Below are positions 1 to 12,497 of a DNA stretch of 64,000 nucleotides, piece by piece. The notes under the pieces were generated by a model that ran no database searches, was not told where the DNA came from, and was given only the letters and a program-made list of their open reading frames with translations. The DNA is taken from the NCBI GenBank assembly GCA_037176905.1, contig JBBBWG010027002.1, positions 1 to 64,000 on the forward strand, read 5' to 3'. Made by a program: the position numbers and the translations under genes. Within the stretch, counting starts at the first letter, position 1. Every line of letters begins with the position of its first letter. The DNA comes from Azolla pinnata (taxonomy: Eukaryota; Streptophyta; Polypodiopsida; Salviniales; Salviniaceae).

Positions 1-980
1 ATAGGTATTATAGATCTCAATATATATATACGATTAGATATAGGGCTAGTAATTAAGATAACAAACTAGGAAAAAAATTGATTAGATTCAATGTGTAATT
101 AGTTTCTGAATTAGAAGAAGAGCACGAGAGATGGCGAGAGCGTGAGAGATAGCAAGAGCACGAGAGAGCACGAGATTAGATAGCAAGAGCACGAGAGATA
201 ACAAGAGCTCTAGAGCTAGCAAGAGCATAAGAGAGGAAAAATGAGGGTGTGATTAGTGTGGTGCGAGAGAGGCCGATTATAAACTGGTCGGGTAGGGTCG
301 TTTTAAGAAAAAAAATGGCTTTTTTTTAGCTGTTACAAAACGTCAATAAGCGACGCATAACGGTTAAACACAAGCTTCGCTACAAGACCACGAGAGATGG
401 CAAGAGCGTGAGAGATAGCAAGAGCACGAGAGAGCACGAGATTAGATAGCAAGAGCACGAGAGATAACAAGAGCTCTAGAGCTAGCAAGAGCATAAGAGA
501 GGAAAAATGAGGGTGTGATTAGTGTGGTGCGAGAGAGGCCGATTATAAACTGGTCGGGTAAGGTCGTTTTAAGAAAAAAAATGGCTTTTTTTTAGCTGTT
601 ACAGAACGTCAATAAGCGACGCATAACGGTTAAACACAAGCTTCGCTACACGCGTCGCTAAATGGTGTTGCTAAATGCGTCGCTAAAATGGCGTCGCTCA
701 GCAGCGATCTTAGCAACGCCTTCTTTTGCGTCGCTAAAATGGCGTCGCTTAGCGATGCTGTTAGCGACGCCTACTTATGCGTTGCTAAAACAACATCGCT
801 AAGCGACGCCCTAAATGACGCATAAAATGGCGACGCTAAAATAGTCGCTAAGCGACGTGCCAGATTGCGTCACTAACTGCGTTGCTAATTGCGTCGCCAA
901 GCAAAGTTCATTAGCGACGCCCAAAGCGACGCTGTTAGCGACGAATTTTGGCGTCACGAATGGCCAAATCTGTAGTAGTG
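1..980. mobile_element. CACTA (En/Spm) DNA transposon, one terminal region
   Basis: The stretch ends at position 980 with TAGTAGTG, so the other strand begins CACTACTACAGATTTGG, a CACTA-type terminus. Inside it, from about 630 to 960, the words GCGTCGCTA and TAGCGACGC recur many times in both orientations. Such short subterminal repeats are where the transposase of En/Spm elements binds. The opposite end lies left of the window, so length and coding capacity are unknown; no transposase fragment is visible here. The three bases after the terminus are aat, a possible 3-bp target duplication that cannot be checked without the other end. Confidence 0.72.
123..650. repeat. 266-bp tandem duplication inside the CACTA end
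   Basis: Two nearly identical copies (123-388 and 389-650) share purine-rich runs of GAGCACGAGAGA-like words, then a common block ending CAAGCTTCGCTACA (371-384 and 637-650, exactly 266 bases apart). Only a few substitutions separate the copies, so the duplication is recent relative to the rest of the element. Confidence 0.9.
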
Positions 981-1975
981 AATGGTAATGGTAGGTACTT
1001 GTCATGTATGCACTATAAGGTATTGGCAAATTTGACACATCACATCAAGGTTGTGATAAAAATTCTGAAAAATCACGTCAAGTTGGGCACGAGGTTACCA
1101 TGACATTTATCACGACATAGACACGTCATATCTATGTTGTGATAAACATTTTAACATGACCATTGTCGTGCAAGTCGCTTCAAATGTGTGGTAACTTCAC
1201 GGCAACGATCGCAACAATGTCATGGTACTCTCGCATTAATGACGTGACAATTTCGCAGTAAATTTGATGTGTTAAAATAATTTTTTGTTACAAGGTCACG
1301 TCAAATGTGTAATAATTGCATGAAAAAATTCACTATAAATTTGACACTTACAATAAAACAATTTGTAGTAAGGTCATGTCAAATGTGCAGTAATTACATG
1401 GCAATGGTAATGGCAGGTACTTGTCATAGACGCACTATAAGGTATTGGCAAATTTGACACAACATCACATCAAGGTCATGATAAAAATTCTAAAAAATCA
1501 CGTCAAGTTGGGTGCGAGCTTACCATGACATTACCGCGACATAGACACATTGCATCTATGTTGTGGTAAACATTTTGACGTGACCATTATCGTGCAGGTT
1601 GCTTCAAATGTGTGGTAACTTTGCGGCAACGATCGCATCAATGTCTCGGTAATGTCGCATTAACATCACAACAATTTCGCGGTAAATTTGATGTGTTAGG
1701 AGAAGTTTTTTGCTACAAGGTCATGTCAAATGTGTGATAATTGCATGACAAAATTCACCATAAATTTGACACTTAGAATAAAACATTTTGTAGTAAGGTT
1801 GCGTCAAATGCGAAAGAACTACATGGCAATGGTCATATCTATGTTGCGGCAAGCTATGCATCAAAGTCTTCTAAAAGTCATGTCAAAATGTTTACGACAT
1901 AGACATAACACTTCTATGTCGCGCCGATAAACTTCTTATTAAATTTCGTGTTAAGCCTGCATCAAATTTGGCCTC
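981..1975. repeat. Tandem repeat, unit about 422-425 bp, two full copies plus a partial third
   Basis: Units start with AATGGTAATGG at 981 and 1403; a partial third starts at 1828 (AATGGTCATATC). Each contains dispersed words such as AAGGTCACGTCAAATGTG and TTTGTAGTAAGGT. The subunits resemble CACTA subterminal repeats, so this may be the subterminal zone of a second element next to the first, but no second CACTA terminus was found. No coding capacity: the short ORFs here are broken in every copy. Confidence 0.8.
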
Positions 1976-4817
1976 CCCTCTTGAAATAAATAATATTATT
2001 ATTACAATACACTTACTTGTATATGTTTTTATTTGAAAAGTTTGAGTAGTAGTTAGAATAATTGATATGAGTGCATTAGAATTAACAAATGAAATGAAAT
2101 TTTTAAGTAAACATTTCACTTAATGGATTCATTGGACTTTCTTATCGTTACCTTTGCATTTTGAGAAAGACAAGGTTCCTTGACTTCTTGATGATTGAAG
2201 ACAAATTTAAATCAGTGATTTTTAAAATTTAGCATATCGCTTTTCATTCTCCAAACCCAAAGCTCATTTGAGTTTAGGCTGGGAATTAAGTTTCTTGAAA
2301 GAGTTTTCAAAGCTTGGACAACCCTACAGATGGCTTGCAACACACACCAATAATGGATAGAAGGCAGTAATCGACAACCACTCATTTGGAATCCCTTCTT
2401 GAAGCTCCCAAGTGATAAAATGATAAGAAACGGGGTCGAAAGTCGATTAGAGTACCATGAGCATTAGAATTGTAGCTACATTAAACTCATAGAATACTTT
2501 TCTCTAACTATGTGAACAAGAACAACAAAATTAACTCCTTGGTATTATAGGTGGGTGGTCGATGAGAAATGAACTTTTGTTAGAAACTTAGGTATCAAAT
2601 AGAGGATAAGAGGACATGATTAAGGTAATTCAAGTTAAGGTTTGGGAGGGGCAACCCAATGTATTCTTGAGGCAATAAAAAAGGCATTTTACAACCTACT
2701 TTCATGAATCAGAGAGATGTTTTTACCACTAGTTTGAACTAGGATTAAAATGTTTTTACCACGTGATTGGAAATGGAACCCAAATCCTTTGAAATAGACA
2801 ATTCATTGGCATTTATGGAGGTATGGAAACATTTTGATCTTGGGGTTGGTATGGGAGCTTAATAAGTTTAACGTGAAGAACCCATCTTCTATAAAATTAA
2901 ATATCATGTTGTTCTCTACTCAATTAAATTGGAGGGAAACAATCTCGAGTAAAATAAAGAAGAGCCCTACTACTACTTCATAGTGGAGGGAACAAGATAT
3001 AGTTTTTGACTTTGTAATACTACACTAGAAACAAATTTGAGAAAGAGAAACTGTTAGAAAAGTGACAACCTATTAGTGGATCATAGCACACAAAGTTGTA
3101 CAAGGACCTTGGCACAAAAGATGGGACTCTCAACTGTGTCTAATTTCCAATTACCTACAAAGAGATTATCAAACGTTAGATATGAAAATGTAACAAAGAT
3201 ATGCAAGTTTGGCTAGAGAATCTTGAGGTTTGCGATATTCTTTCAAGGGTCCATTTCTCGAAGAAAGGCTAGCGGCTTCAATTTTTTATGAGGTGGACAA
3301 GTTTGAAGAGCGAGATGAAGAAAAAATATGTCATGCAATAGTAGATCATTTGAGAGGGGGTAACAAGGGAAATGATGATGAGAATAATGGGAACAATAAC
3401 CATAGTATGGATTGTAAATTCTTAGTGGGCTATGGTGAGTTGGATAATAGTATGGGCAATGTGGAAGGAAGATGTAACCAAGTCTTCAAAAAGATTATAG
3501 TCTCAACTGAAGATATCGTAAGTAGCCTTTAGAATGAGATTATTCAAAAGCTCAGAGAGCAATGCTAAAAGGAGAAGACTTGCATTCCACAAAATTTGGA
3601 GAGGTGACTTTGTTTTACAAGGTTTAGGATAGATAAATAATCTAGTGCTCAAGCCAGGCTTTTAGATACAAACACCCTTAACACTGAAATTTGTCCATTT
3701 TGCAAGAGCTTTGCCTTGTATTTTCAAAAGAGTAAGTTGTATTTATTTTTGCTTACGATGCATTTTTCAATTTTAGGTTAAACAACGCATAATTACATGG
3801 GTGAGAAGTCAAGCAGTGTTCTTGGTGTACATATTTGACTGAATATTGTTAACTAATGGAAAAGGATATTTAAGAAGTAAAAACAAAATACTTAATTGTG
3901 TTTCACATCCATCCTTTGATAGACATTTTCAATTTTGACTTAGCCCAAAGGAAGGAATTGATTAAGATTAAATCACAGTGTGCAACTGAAAACAATCTAA
4001 TAATCTATAGATCATGGACATAAATCCACGAGGCAAGTCATCATGAAATCTGCATAAGTCCTTATATAGGCACCATATGGCTTTTCATTCCTCCCGCACA
4101 ATCAAAGCTCTTTCGATCTCCTCAGAGTCTGTACACCTTGACTTCTCTTCATCTTTTCTAATGATCTAATCCAATTCAGCTAAGTCTTATGCTGCATGTC
4201 AGATCCATCGCGAGTCACATGTCAAAAACAATGCAATCAAAGGCTCGAGGTGTTGTTGCAACTTGCATGTGACCCTTCGTATTTTTTATTGTTGTTGTTG
4301 TTGTTGCATTCCAATGTCCATATGAAAGTCTTCCAACCCAATATTTCAATATGGTTTAGTTGGACCTAAACTGGCTTTAGACGGGCCGATCTTCGCTCGC
4401 AAAGGAGAAGACAACATCCATGTCTAAATGTAGCGACATGAGCACGCTGACGTACTGATCGGGTGGAGTAAGCGCACACTGCTCTGGTACAAAGCGTTTT
4501 AAAAGGGACGGAGACAGACAGAGGCGATGGCTAGAAAAGGCAGGCACCGACAGTGTCAAGGGGGAGGAGGAAGGCACCGACTTTTTTGTTCAGCGGAAGA
4601 GCATCCGGAGGAGATCCCAGGCTTCTTCAGATTGCAAGGCCGGCTTGTAGATCGACGCTGCTGTAAAGCTTTTCCTGCATTTTGCATTGATCCCAGTCTC
4701 TGGAATCGGAAGCGTAGCAGAACGCAGACCGATTCCAGATTCGAATCGGGTGCAATCAGGAAATCATCGTGGCCGCGCCGATCTGCTCCGACAAACCCCC
4801 CCCCCCCCACACACTCG
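1976..4817. other. Unassigned intergenic DNA, no recognisable gene
   Basis: AT-rich sequence until about 4350, then a more GC-rich segment toward the downstream promoter. The longest isolated reading frame (3230-3532, +, 100 aa) is rich in Asn, Asp and Glu, matches no family I know, and lacks splice or promoter support. It could be an old transposon fragment. A short (GTT)n run lies near 4280. Confidence 0.5.
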
Positions 4818-5562
4818 CATACATACATACATACATACATGCATGCATGCATACATACATGCCCCGCATGCACAATGCGCAGATGCGCGCATGATGACAT
4901 CCGGAAGCACATGCATGGCATGCGCTGTGCATGCACTCTCATGCATGCTGGTGTGGTTATATGTATGTTCCGCGTGCACGTACGCATGCATGCATGCGTG
5001 CGTGCGCGCGCATGTGTGCATGTCCATGTATGTATGTATGTATGCATGTGTGTGTGTTGTACGTTACCCACTTATGTACGTATGCTATGTATGCATGTGT
5101 GTGCGTGTTGTACGTACACACTTATGTATGTATGTTATGCTATGTTATGCATGCAGGTCTGTGTATGTATGTATGCGCCCGGGTTATGCATGCCATGCGT
5201 GCGTGCGTGCGTGTATGTGCGTGCATACGCATGTGTAAGTGCATGAACGCATGCAAGCATGCATGTGTGCAAACATGCGTGTGTATGAATGCATGTGCGC
5301 GTATGTAATGTGTGCATGTGCTGCGTGTGTATGTATGCATGCGTGCGTGCGTGCGTGTGCATGCATGTATGTATGCATGTGTGCGTGCGTGTGTATGTAT
5401 GTATGTATGCATGCATGCATGTATGTGTGCGTAGGTATGTATGTATGCATGCATGTATGTATATGTGCGTAGGTATGTATGTATGCATGCATGTGTGTAT
5501 GTGTGCGTAGGTATGTATGTATGCGTGCATGTGTGTATGTGTGCATGTATGCGTGCATGTGT
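4818..5562. repeat. Long ATGC/ACAT/TGTG compound microsatellite
   Basis: About 745 bases built almost wholly from ACAT, GCAT, TGTG, GCGT and TATG tetranucleotides, preceded by a C-run near 4797. Most of it alternates purine and pyrimidine, the pattern that favours left-handed Z-DNA. It generates long open frames of Cys/Met/Val/His repeats on both strands, which are artefacts. It ends about 280 bases before the MFS start codon, so it lies in or next to that gene's promoter. Confidence 0.93.
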
Positions 5563-5740
5563 GCCGAAGAAGAAGAAGAAGAAGAAGAAGAAGAAGAAGA
5601 AGAAGGAAAGGCACAGTCGCCATAGCCATAGCTCGGACTGAAGCTCGCAGCTTCTTCGCTCCATCTGCAGAGAGACAGAAGGAGAGCGAGAGAGAAAGAA
5701 GAAGAAGAAGAAGAAGAAGAAGAGAGAGAGAGAGAGAGAG
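5563..5740. repeat. GAA and GA tracts in the probable promoter/5' leader of the MFS gene
   Basis: A pure (GAA)n run at about 5564-5604 and a second GAA run passing into (GA)n at about 5696-5740, separated by 90 bases of unique sequence. Polypurine runs like these are common in plant 5' leaders and can bind GAGA-type factors or form triplex DNA. A (CCATCG)n run at about 5815-5840 directly precedes the start codon. Confidence 0.85.
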
Positions 5741-5840
5741 AAAGATCGACGGATCGATCAGGTTTTCTCTTTCTGTTACTACTGTCGTTCTCTCTCTCCC
5801 CCCTCCCACAACCGCCATCGCCATCGCCATCGCCATCGCC

Positions 5841-7693
5841 ATGGAGATCTTCTACATCGCGCTGTTCGCGGCCTTCTTGCTGCTCCTCGGCGGCGTTGAG
5901 CTGGGGAAATCCACCAGGGATCGGATCCTCACCACCGACGCATTCTCCGCCTTCAAGAACAATTACCTCCTTGTCTACTGCCTCATGATGGGTCAGTTCA
6001 TCCTCTCTCTCTCCCCCCTCCCTCTCTCCACTCTCGTTCTTTCTTTCTGTTCGCATTTCCATGTACATTCCCTCGCCATTCCATCTCCGTAAGACTTTGG
6101 AAGCTCTCTTTGATCCCCCCCCCCCACGTATACATCTCGCCGTTTCTTGGAAGCTGTCAAAGGGTTCCTGATCCCATATACCTCCGTCGCCATGTCTGAA
6201 AGGCTCTCAAACCTTTCCTTATGCCATTTCATACATCTGAACCAAAACTTTCCCGATTCCATTGCCAGCGAGAGAAATTTATACGTTTTTCTACGACATT
6301 TGATTATAAAGTCCCGCGTTCTTCATATAGGGCCAGTCTCTCTTTCTGATTGATCAGTAGCAGACCGTTGAATGTAGCAGATCGGAAGTTTAGTACGGAT
6401 TCTGAAGTAATCGCTCAAGGTGTCTATGGAAGATCCCTAGTCAAAAGGAAACGGTTCTCCTTTTCATGTGAACTCAAATGTTCTTATCTTTCTTTGTAAA
6501 TCCCTAATGCTCTTCGGATCTGGGTTTTAAGCTTGCAGCGTGGCCTCAGAAAGAGGAATCTGAGGGGAAGAACCAGAACCGGCAACATGAAGCAGATCTG
6601 ATAATGCATTGAGAAGAATTTCACGTGACGTTTTATTCTCATACAGAATGAATTGCACCTGAAATTCTGCTCAATGCATTCTGAGATCCGCTCTTCCCTA
6701 AACCTACACATTCCTTGAGCTCAAATTTACTGCAGATTTCCTTCTTGTGAATAAAGTTCTCTCAGTTAATTGATTTTTATATTCCCGTAATTGGATCCAT
6801 TCAGCTCACATCAAGATGAACAAGCCATAAAATCACATTTTATATTCCCGTAATTGGAAAACCTGTCGCCAGATCGGTACTTCTCTAAACCTAGATCTTT
6901 CTTGATCTGCCATGGATGGACTCAAATTTACTGCAGATTTCCTTCTCGTCTGCTAGATTCACACGGTTGATCGATTCTTATATGTTCTCAAATTGAATCA
7001 GTTCAGCTCATTAGCTGAAATAATACATTTACAATTTTCTCTTCTCTTCTATCAGAGTAAAGAGCATTAAAGATGTAGATCTCTTTCTAGATCTGTCCTT
7101 ACCTATATCTAGACCTTCGTTGGTCTGCCATGGATGAGCTTGAAGCTACAGAGATTACCTTCTTGTGACGTAGATCTCACTGTTAATTGATTCTTAGAAG
7201 TTCATAATGGAATCAGTTCAGATCATTAAGTGATGAAAACGCTATAGACTCGTATTTCTCTTCTCTCTTTATTCTCTTCGAGTATGGTAGCATAAAAGAT
7301 ATCAAAATTGGTTTCCAGATCTGTTATTGGCTAAACCCAGACCTTCCTTTATCTTCTATTGATGAGCTCGAAGTTGCCGCAGACTTCCCTCTCGTGAACC
7401 AGATTTTCATGGCTGATTGATTCGTATTTTTTTGTGTTCGAATCAGTTCTGCTCATCGACTAATGACAAAGCGATAGATTCACACTCTCACATGTCCCTT
7501 CTGTAAGAGTGTACAGCATATCTACATATGGAAAAATTCGTAATTTTTATCAATTAATTGCTTCAAGAGTATCAAAACAGAAGAATCCGGGACAATGGAA
7601 GGAATTTCTTGGATTTAATTGTTGTAAGTTTTCTTGTTAAGATCAAAATCATAAAACTACCTGTAAGGAACTTCGTTGATTGACGTTGTGGGT

Positions 7694-7725
<32 letters not shown>

Positions 7726-10700
7726 TGTATATACACACATATCATATACAGTTGAAGATTAGCTGCATACTAGTTTTCTTTGTTAAGCCCAAAAATCGTA
7801 AATGTACCTGTACAAGAATTTGCTCGATTGATGTTGTGGGTTTTCAATATATAATTTCAGCTGGAGATTGGCTACAAGGACCCTATGTGTATTTTCTTTA
7901 TACGAAATATGGTTTTAGCAAAGGTGATATCGGGCGGCTTTTCATTGCTGGGTTTGGATCATCCATGATCTTCGGCACATGTGTTGGATCCCTTGGAGAC
8001 AAATAGTGAGTCTGTCTTCTTTCTATCAAATTGCTGCATAGTTTTAGTTTTCAAAGTGATCGATAACTATAATTCTTTTCTGGTGTGAAATACCGAGTCT
8101 CTCTTTATCCCATCTTGAAATTTGTATTGATATTTATATACATTCGCAGCAATTACGTGCTAGTGCTGTGGTAAATGTTCAAGTTCTTTATGTGATCTCT
8201 TTTGCTAGTACCCATTTTATCAACGATAATGTGGTTGACAAATGCTGTAGTGATATTGTGAATTTATGTAAACTCCTTTTGTGAGTTTCTACACATTCTC
8301 ATCAGATGCTTCTCTTATTCTTTTCTCTACAGTGGACGGAAGAGGGCAAGTATCACCTACTGTATAACGTATATTCTGAGTTGCATGACGAAGCATTCAC
8401 CCGAGTACAAAGTGTTGATGGTGGGCAGAATCTTGGGAGGAATCGCAACTTCACTTTTATTTTCTGCTTTTGAATCCTGGCTCGTTGCTGAACACTTCAA
8501 GGTATATGAAATTCTATTTTCGTTTCCATGATTCAATATATAGTGTATCGAGTTCAAAACTACACTTCTTTCTTTCTTTGCTTCTGAATGATAAAACCTC
8601 TGCTGCTTTTTCTCATTTGCTAGAGAGGATTTGATGCGCAATGGTTGTCTTTGACCTTCTCAAAAGCTGTGTTTCTGGGCAATGGGCTTATAGCCATTGT
8701 TGCTGGATTGGTTGCGAATTTCTTGGCTGAGACTCTTTCTCTTGGCCCTGTATCACCTTTCGATGCAGCTTCTTGTGTGTTAGTGTTGGGAATGATCGTC
8801 ATAATCTACACATGGCCAGAGAATTATGGAGATGCATCTGAAGGGAAAAACCTTATAACTCAGTTCAAGGCTGCAGCATCTGCTATTGCTTCTGGTAATC
8901 TGATGGCTTAACTACCTGGCTCAGTTCATGAATAAGCTATACACAAGCTAATGATGTTGGTCTACTGTGGCCATTGATCATGTGGAAGGTTACATATTGT
9001 GCCTCTTCTCAATGGCATAGATCTAGATACAAAAGTTGAAAGATGTGAAAAAAGATGATCCACAACTGAAGTTTATCTATTTCTTTGTTCTTCTGTCGAT
9101 TGCAGATGAGAAAATTGCCTTGCTTGGAGCAATTCAGTCGCTGTTTGAGGGATCCATGTACACATTTGTTTTTCTGTGGACACCTGCCCTAAGCCCTCAC
9201 GACGAAGACATTCCTCATGGATTCATCTTTGCTACTTTCATGCTCTCATCTATGATTGGGAGCTCTTTGGCTTCTCGACTTATGGCAAGATCGTCTGTGA
9301 AGGTGGAAGCATATATGCAAATAGTCTTTCTGGTTTCTGCTGCTGCTCTTCTTTCCCCTGTGATCGTAAATGTAAGTACTACTAAAAAATCATGCAGAAA
9401 TGTGTATATTCAGATGTTAAAGCTAGAGAAACGTGTGTTGCCTGTGGAAATAATGGACCTAATACTAAGGCTTTTGGTTGTATATAAGTCCTAGGGAGAA
9501 ATGATATTGAGGTTGAGTACATATAAAAATCTGTCGTTTCTCTTCTCATGAACTTTGACATTAATGAGTCCTATTTGAACATAAGAAATGCAGGGGATCA
9601 TAAACCATGAAAGAAGCAATATTATCAGAAGGAAAAAAGTGAATTATAGTTTTGGATAATAATATGATATGGGCTTATGAACTGAATTGCTAAGGCTTTT
9701 TTGCATGCTGAAAATTAATGATAGAGAAACTTGTGTGTGCAACAGATCTTAATGAAGCCAACAGGGCATAAGGGCGGCAGCATGACAGCTCCTGGACGGG
9801 TCCTTCTTCTTGTTTTCTGCATCTTTGAAGTATGCGTTGGTGTGTTTTGGCCTTCGATAATGAAACTTCGTTCACAGTATGTGCCCGAAGAGTCGAGAAG
9901 CACCATTTTGAACTTCTTCCGAATTCCTGTGAATGTCTTCGTTTGCGTTGTACTCTACAATGTAAGTAAAGAAGAAAAGCTCAATCTCTAATGATATCTA
10001 TGTTTTCTCTAGCATGTTTGGGCCAGCTGTCTAATATCATCCTTGCTATTTTTGTTTTGGGTTTTTTCTTCTTACCTTAAACAACTTTTCAATATGTAAA
10101 TTGGAATCAGGGGCTTCCTTTGTAAAGTTCATCATGTCCTCTAGGGTGCTAAATAAGATCAATTTAACAGATTTGTCCAAGTTTATAGTTGACAATCGTT
10201 TAGCTGAGGGATATGCACACATTAGCTACCATTTGTCCAGCCAATGAGCAAAGTGAGCAGTGTTAAGCCTCTAGTATACTCTAGGAATTGATATCATTCT
10301 GTAAAATTTTCCTCTAAGGAATGCATAGTCAGTGACGTATGTAGTAAGGAAGTGACACTGACCATATCAGCACGGTGTAACCATTGTCTAGGTTTACTGA
10401 GAGAGTCAAGGAAAACTTGGGAGGCACGTGATAGCTTGGATATTAAGATGCCAATATAGAAGTTTATGATACATTTGCATCAATCAAGAGGCTATTCCAC
10501 AGATTGCAAGGACTGAAATATCGAAAATTTTGTTGGAAAAAAATGATTCTTTGCAGGTTAATGCATTTCCTATGACAGCAATGTTTGGGATGTGCTCTAT
10601 CTTTCTGGTTCTGGCTGCTTTCCTTCAGCAACGCTTTGCACTCGCTGTAGAGAAGAAGCCCATTAAAGCAAGTGAGTGTGGAAAATGTGCCTCTATTTTC

Positions 10701-10943
10701 TTTTTTGGTTTTTTGATGGTTCAACCATAACTTTTCACTAGCACTGTCTGTTGGGTTGTCGGGAAAGTCTAGTTTGATAAAGGGCAATAAACTTAAGAAT
10801 TTTATGACAAATCATTTACAGTTCTTGCCAAAGGTTTACAAGCCAATCATTCGATTCTCATTCTCCTTTTCATTTTTGTTGTCTGGATAGAAATTATGGG
10901 TGAAGAAGGTGGAGATCCAGAGGCGGAATTCCTCAACATGTAA
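5841..10943 (+). CDS. MFSD5-like major facilitator (molybdate-anion transporter family), complete
   Basis: Integral membrane transporter of the MFSD5/MoT2 branch, which includes Chlamydomonas and human molybdate-anion carriers. Exons: 5841-5991, 7861-8005, 8333-8501, 8624-8894, 9106-9371, 9746-9961, 10557-10671, 10891-10943. All introns are GT-AG and every junction keeps frame, giving 461 aa, the usual length. The N-terminus MEIFYIALFA starts a signal-anchor helix. Family hallmarks are GDWLQGPYVYFLY (residues 52-64), the motif-A-like GSLGDKYGRKR (93-103), and later FWPSIMKLRSQYVPEESRST and FFRIPVNVFVC. The many hydrophobic segments fit 12 helices. The ATG follows the CCATCG run and is the only start giving the conserved N-terminus. 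Intron 1 is long (1.87 kb) and repeat-rich. Substrate is inferred from family only; intracellular membrane or plasma membrane location is not shown by the sequence. Confidence 0.95.
6660..7490. repeat. Degenerate tandem repeat in MFS intron 1
   Basis: About four diverged units of roughly 200-230 bp. Each has a version of CTGCAGATTTCCTTCTTGTG (near 6731, 6931, 7147 and 7378), followed by a GTTAATTGATT-like word and then CAGTTCAGCTCAT. A (TATG)n run follows at about 7697-7730. The repeat lies wholly within the intron and accounts for much of its length. Confidence 0.75.
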
Positions 10944-12497
10944 AATGCTGAAATATTTCCTGGAATCTCTGAACTTGAGTGAAAAGAGCCTCAAAAAGTG
11001 CTTTGAAATGGAAGATTACTTTCTCTTTTTCTTTCCGTTTATATCCTTTTAACAAATCAAATTCTTTTCCGACAATTTTTTTTTCCAATGGTAACCTCAA
11101 CGTTTGATTCTTTGGAAAAACAAGAAAAAGCCCCAGAAATCGGAAAAATCGAGAGGCTTGTAAGGAAAAAAGGAGAGCTGTATCCTGTAATAGCTTTGGT
11201 ATGGAGTATAGAGAGGGTTCTTTGGCCAGAGTTTAATGGCATCTTCAAGCCAATCTGGAGGGTGTTTCTGTTTCAGAAATTAAGAAATCTTTTGTTACAA
11301 CTGAAATTTTTACTAATGATCTGTTCCATCAACTGTTAGAATGCAAGGGAAATGAGGGGAAAAAATTGAACCAGTTTTTTTTTCTTTCAGCTTCAACAGT
11401 GTTATAGGTGGTTTTTACCCACCATCAAGCATCGAGCTTAGCTCAAATGTGCCTCTGAAATCAAATAATGCATGGGAAAATGAGGCAAAGAAAGAGTGTA
11501 TACTACCAATGTGTATGCTCATCTTTACTCATACTTTGCGCTGTTCGAAAGCATCGACAATCCAATGCATTTAGAACATGGAGCTTGATTTTTCTATGTG
11601 CCCAACATGAGTGAAGTATGGATGGGGGTTTGGAAAATTATATCTATATCTCCATCACCGTTGATACGTGCTTAAATCTTTTATGCAGAGATTGAGCTCA
11701 TGAACTTTATGTGGGCATTTTACAAAGCGTGGGTACGGGGAAAACAGAGGAAGAATCCGGTGCTTTTTATCTAATAACTAGGATCATGATCAATTCAACA
11801 TGCATGAAATAAGCAATTTCATACAAAACCATCTTTTGGTTCTCCTGCAATGAACACGATGGCGAATGCTTGCTAGCTGGAGATTATGAATGGCATATGA
11901 AGAGCTCGAGCAAGTCTCGTAACCAACTGACAATTGGGAACAAGGACAAGATTTGACCGACTGATTGCAACCTGCGAAAGTTGAGAACAGAATCTCGAAC
12001 AATCTGGGAAACCCAGAGACATTGCATTGACAATCTGGTGCCGAGAGAAGCCGCATCTTGATCTTATGGTATCACATTCGAGTTTTATCGACCCTATCCT
12101 ATCATTGTCTCACAATATCAGATCAAAGCTTTCTCATGTGGTTCTAACCGAGCTCTTCCGCTTCATGTACCCACTGATTCTTCAATTAACTGTGGAAGGA
12201 AATCAATCAGTTCTGAAACTCCGCTCTGCCGATTCTACTGTCGCTCCTCATTTATCAAACTTCAAACAACTGTACTCCTCTGTATCTCTCTCTCTGTCTC
12301 TCTCTCTGTCTCCACAACGAAATGTATCATGTAAAAGGTGTTGTTTTTGGTCTTGTAGGTCATATTTGACCTTCACCCGGCTCTTTCCAAAATCCTCATT
12401 CAGTGGCCTAAACCATACATCTGGAAATGTTTTGTGCTAGAGCTTCTTTGCTTGTGGTAAACGCTACAATCAAAGACAAACAATTACTTCATGCTTT
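10944..12497. other. Intergenic region after the MFS gene, including its 3' UTR
   Basis: AT-rich sequence between the MFS stop codon and a tandem repeat. Several short open frames exist (for example 11088-11339) but none resembles a known protein. A TCTCTCTG run lies at 12285-12312. Nothing else recognised. Confidence 0.5.

Noticed and set aside
3230-3532. 100-codon open frame in unassigned DNA
   Set aside because: No known motif, Asn/Asp/Glu-rich, no splice or promoter context; kept only as a note in the regional entry.
4527-6092. Long open frames on both strands (up to 294 codons) across 4.5-6.1 kb
   Set aside because: They are Cys/Met/Val, His/Thr or poly-Ser/Arg translations of ATGC, ACAT and GAA microsatellites and overlap each other; only 5841-5991 matches a protein family.
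11088-11339. 83-codon open frame downstream of the MFS gene
   Set aside because: Unrecognised sequence in the 3' flank; could be UTR. No supporting evidence for a gene.
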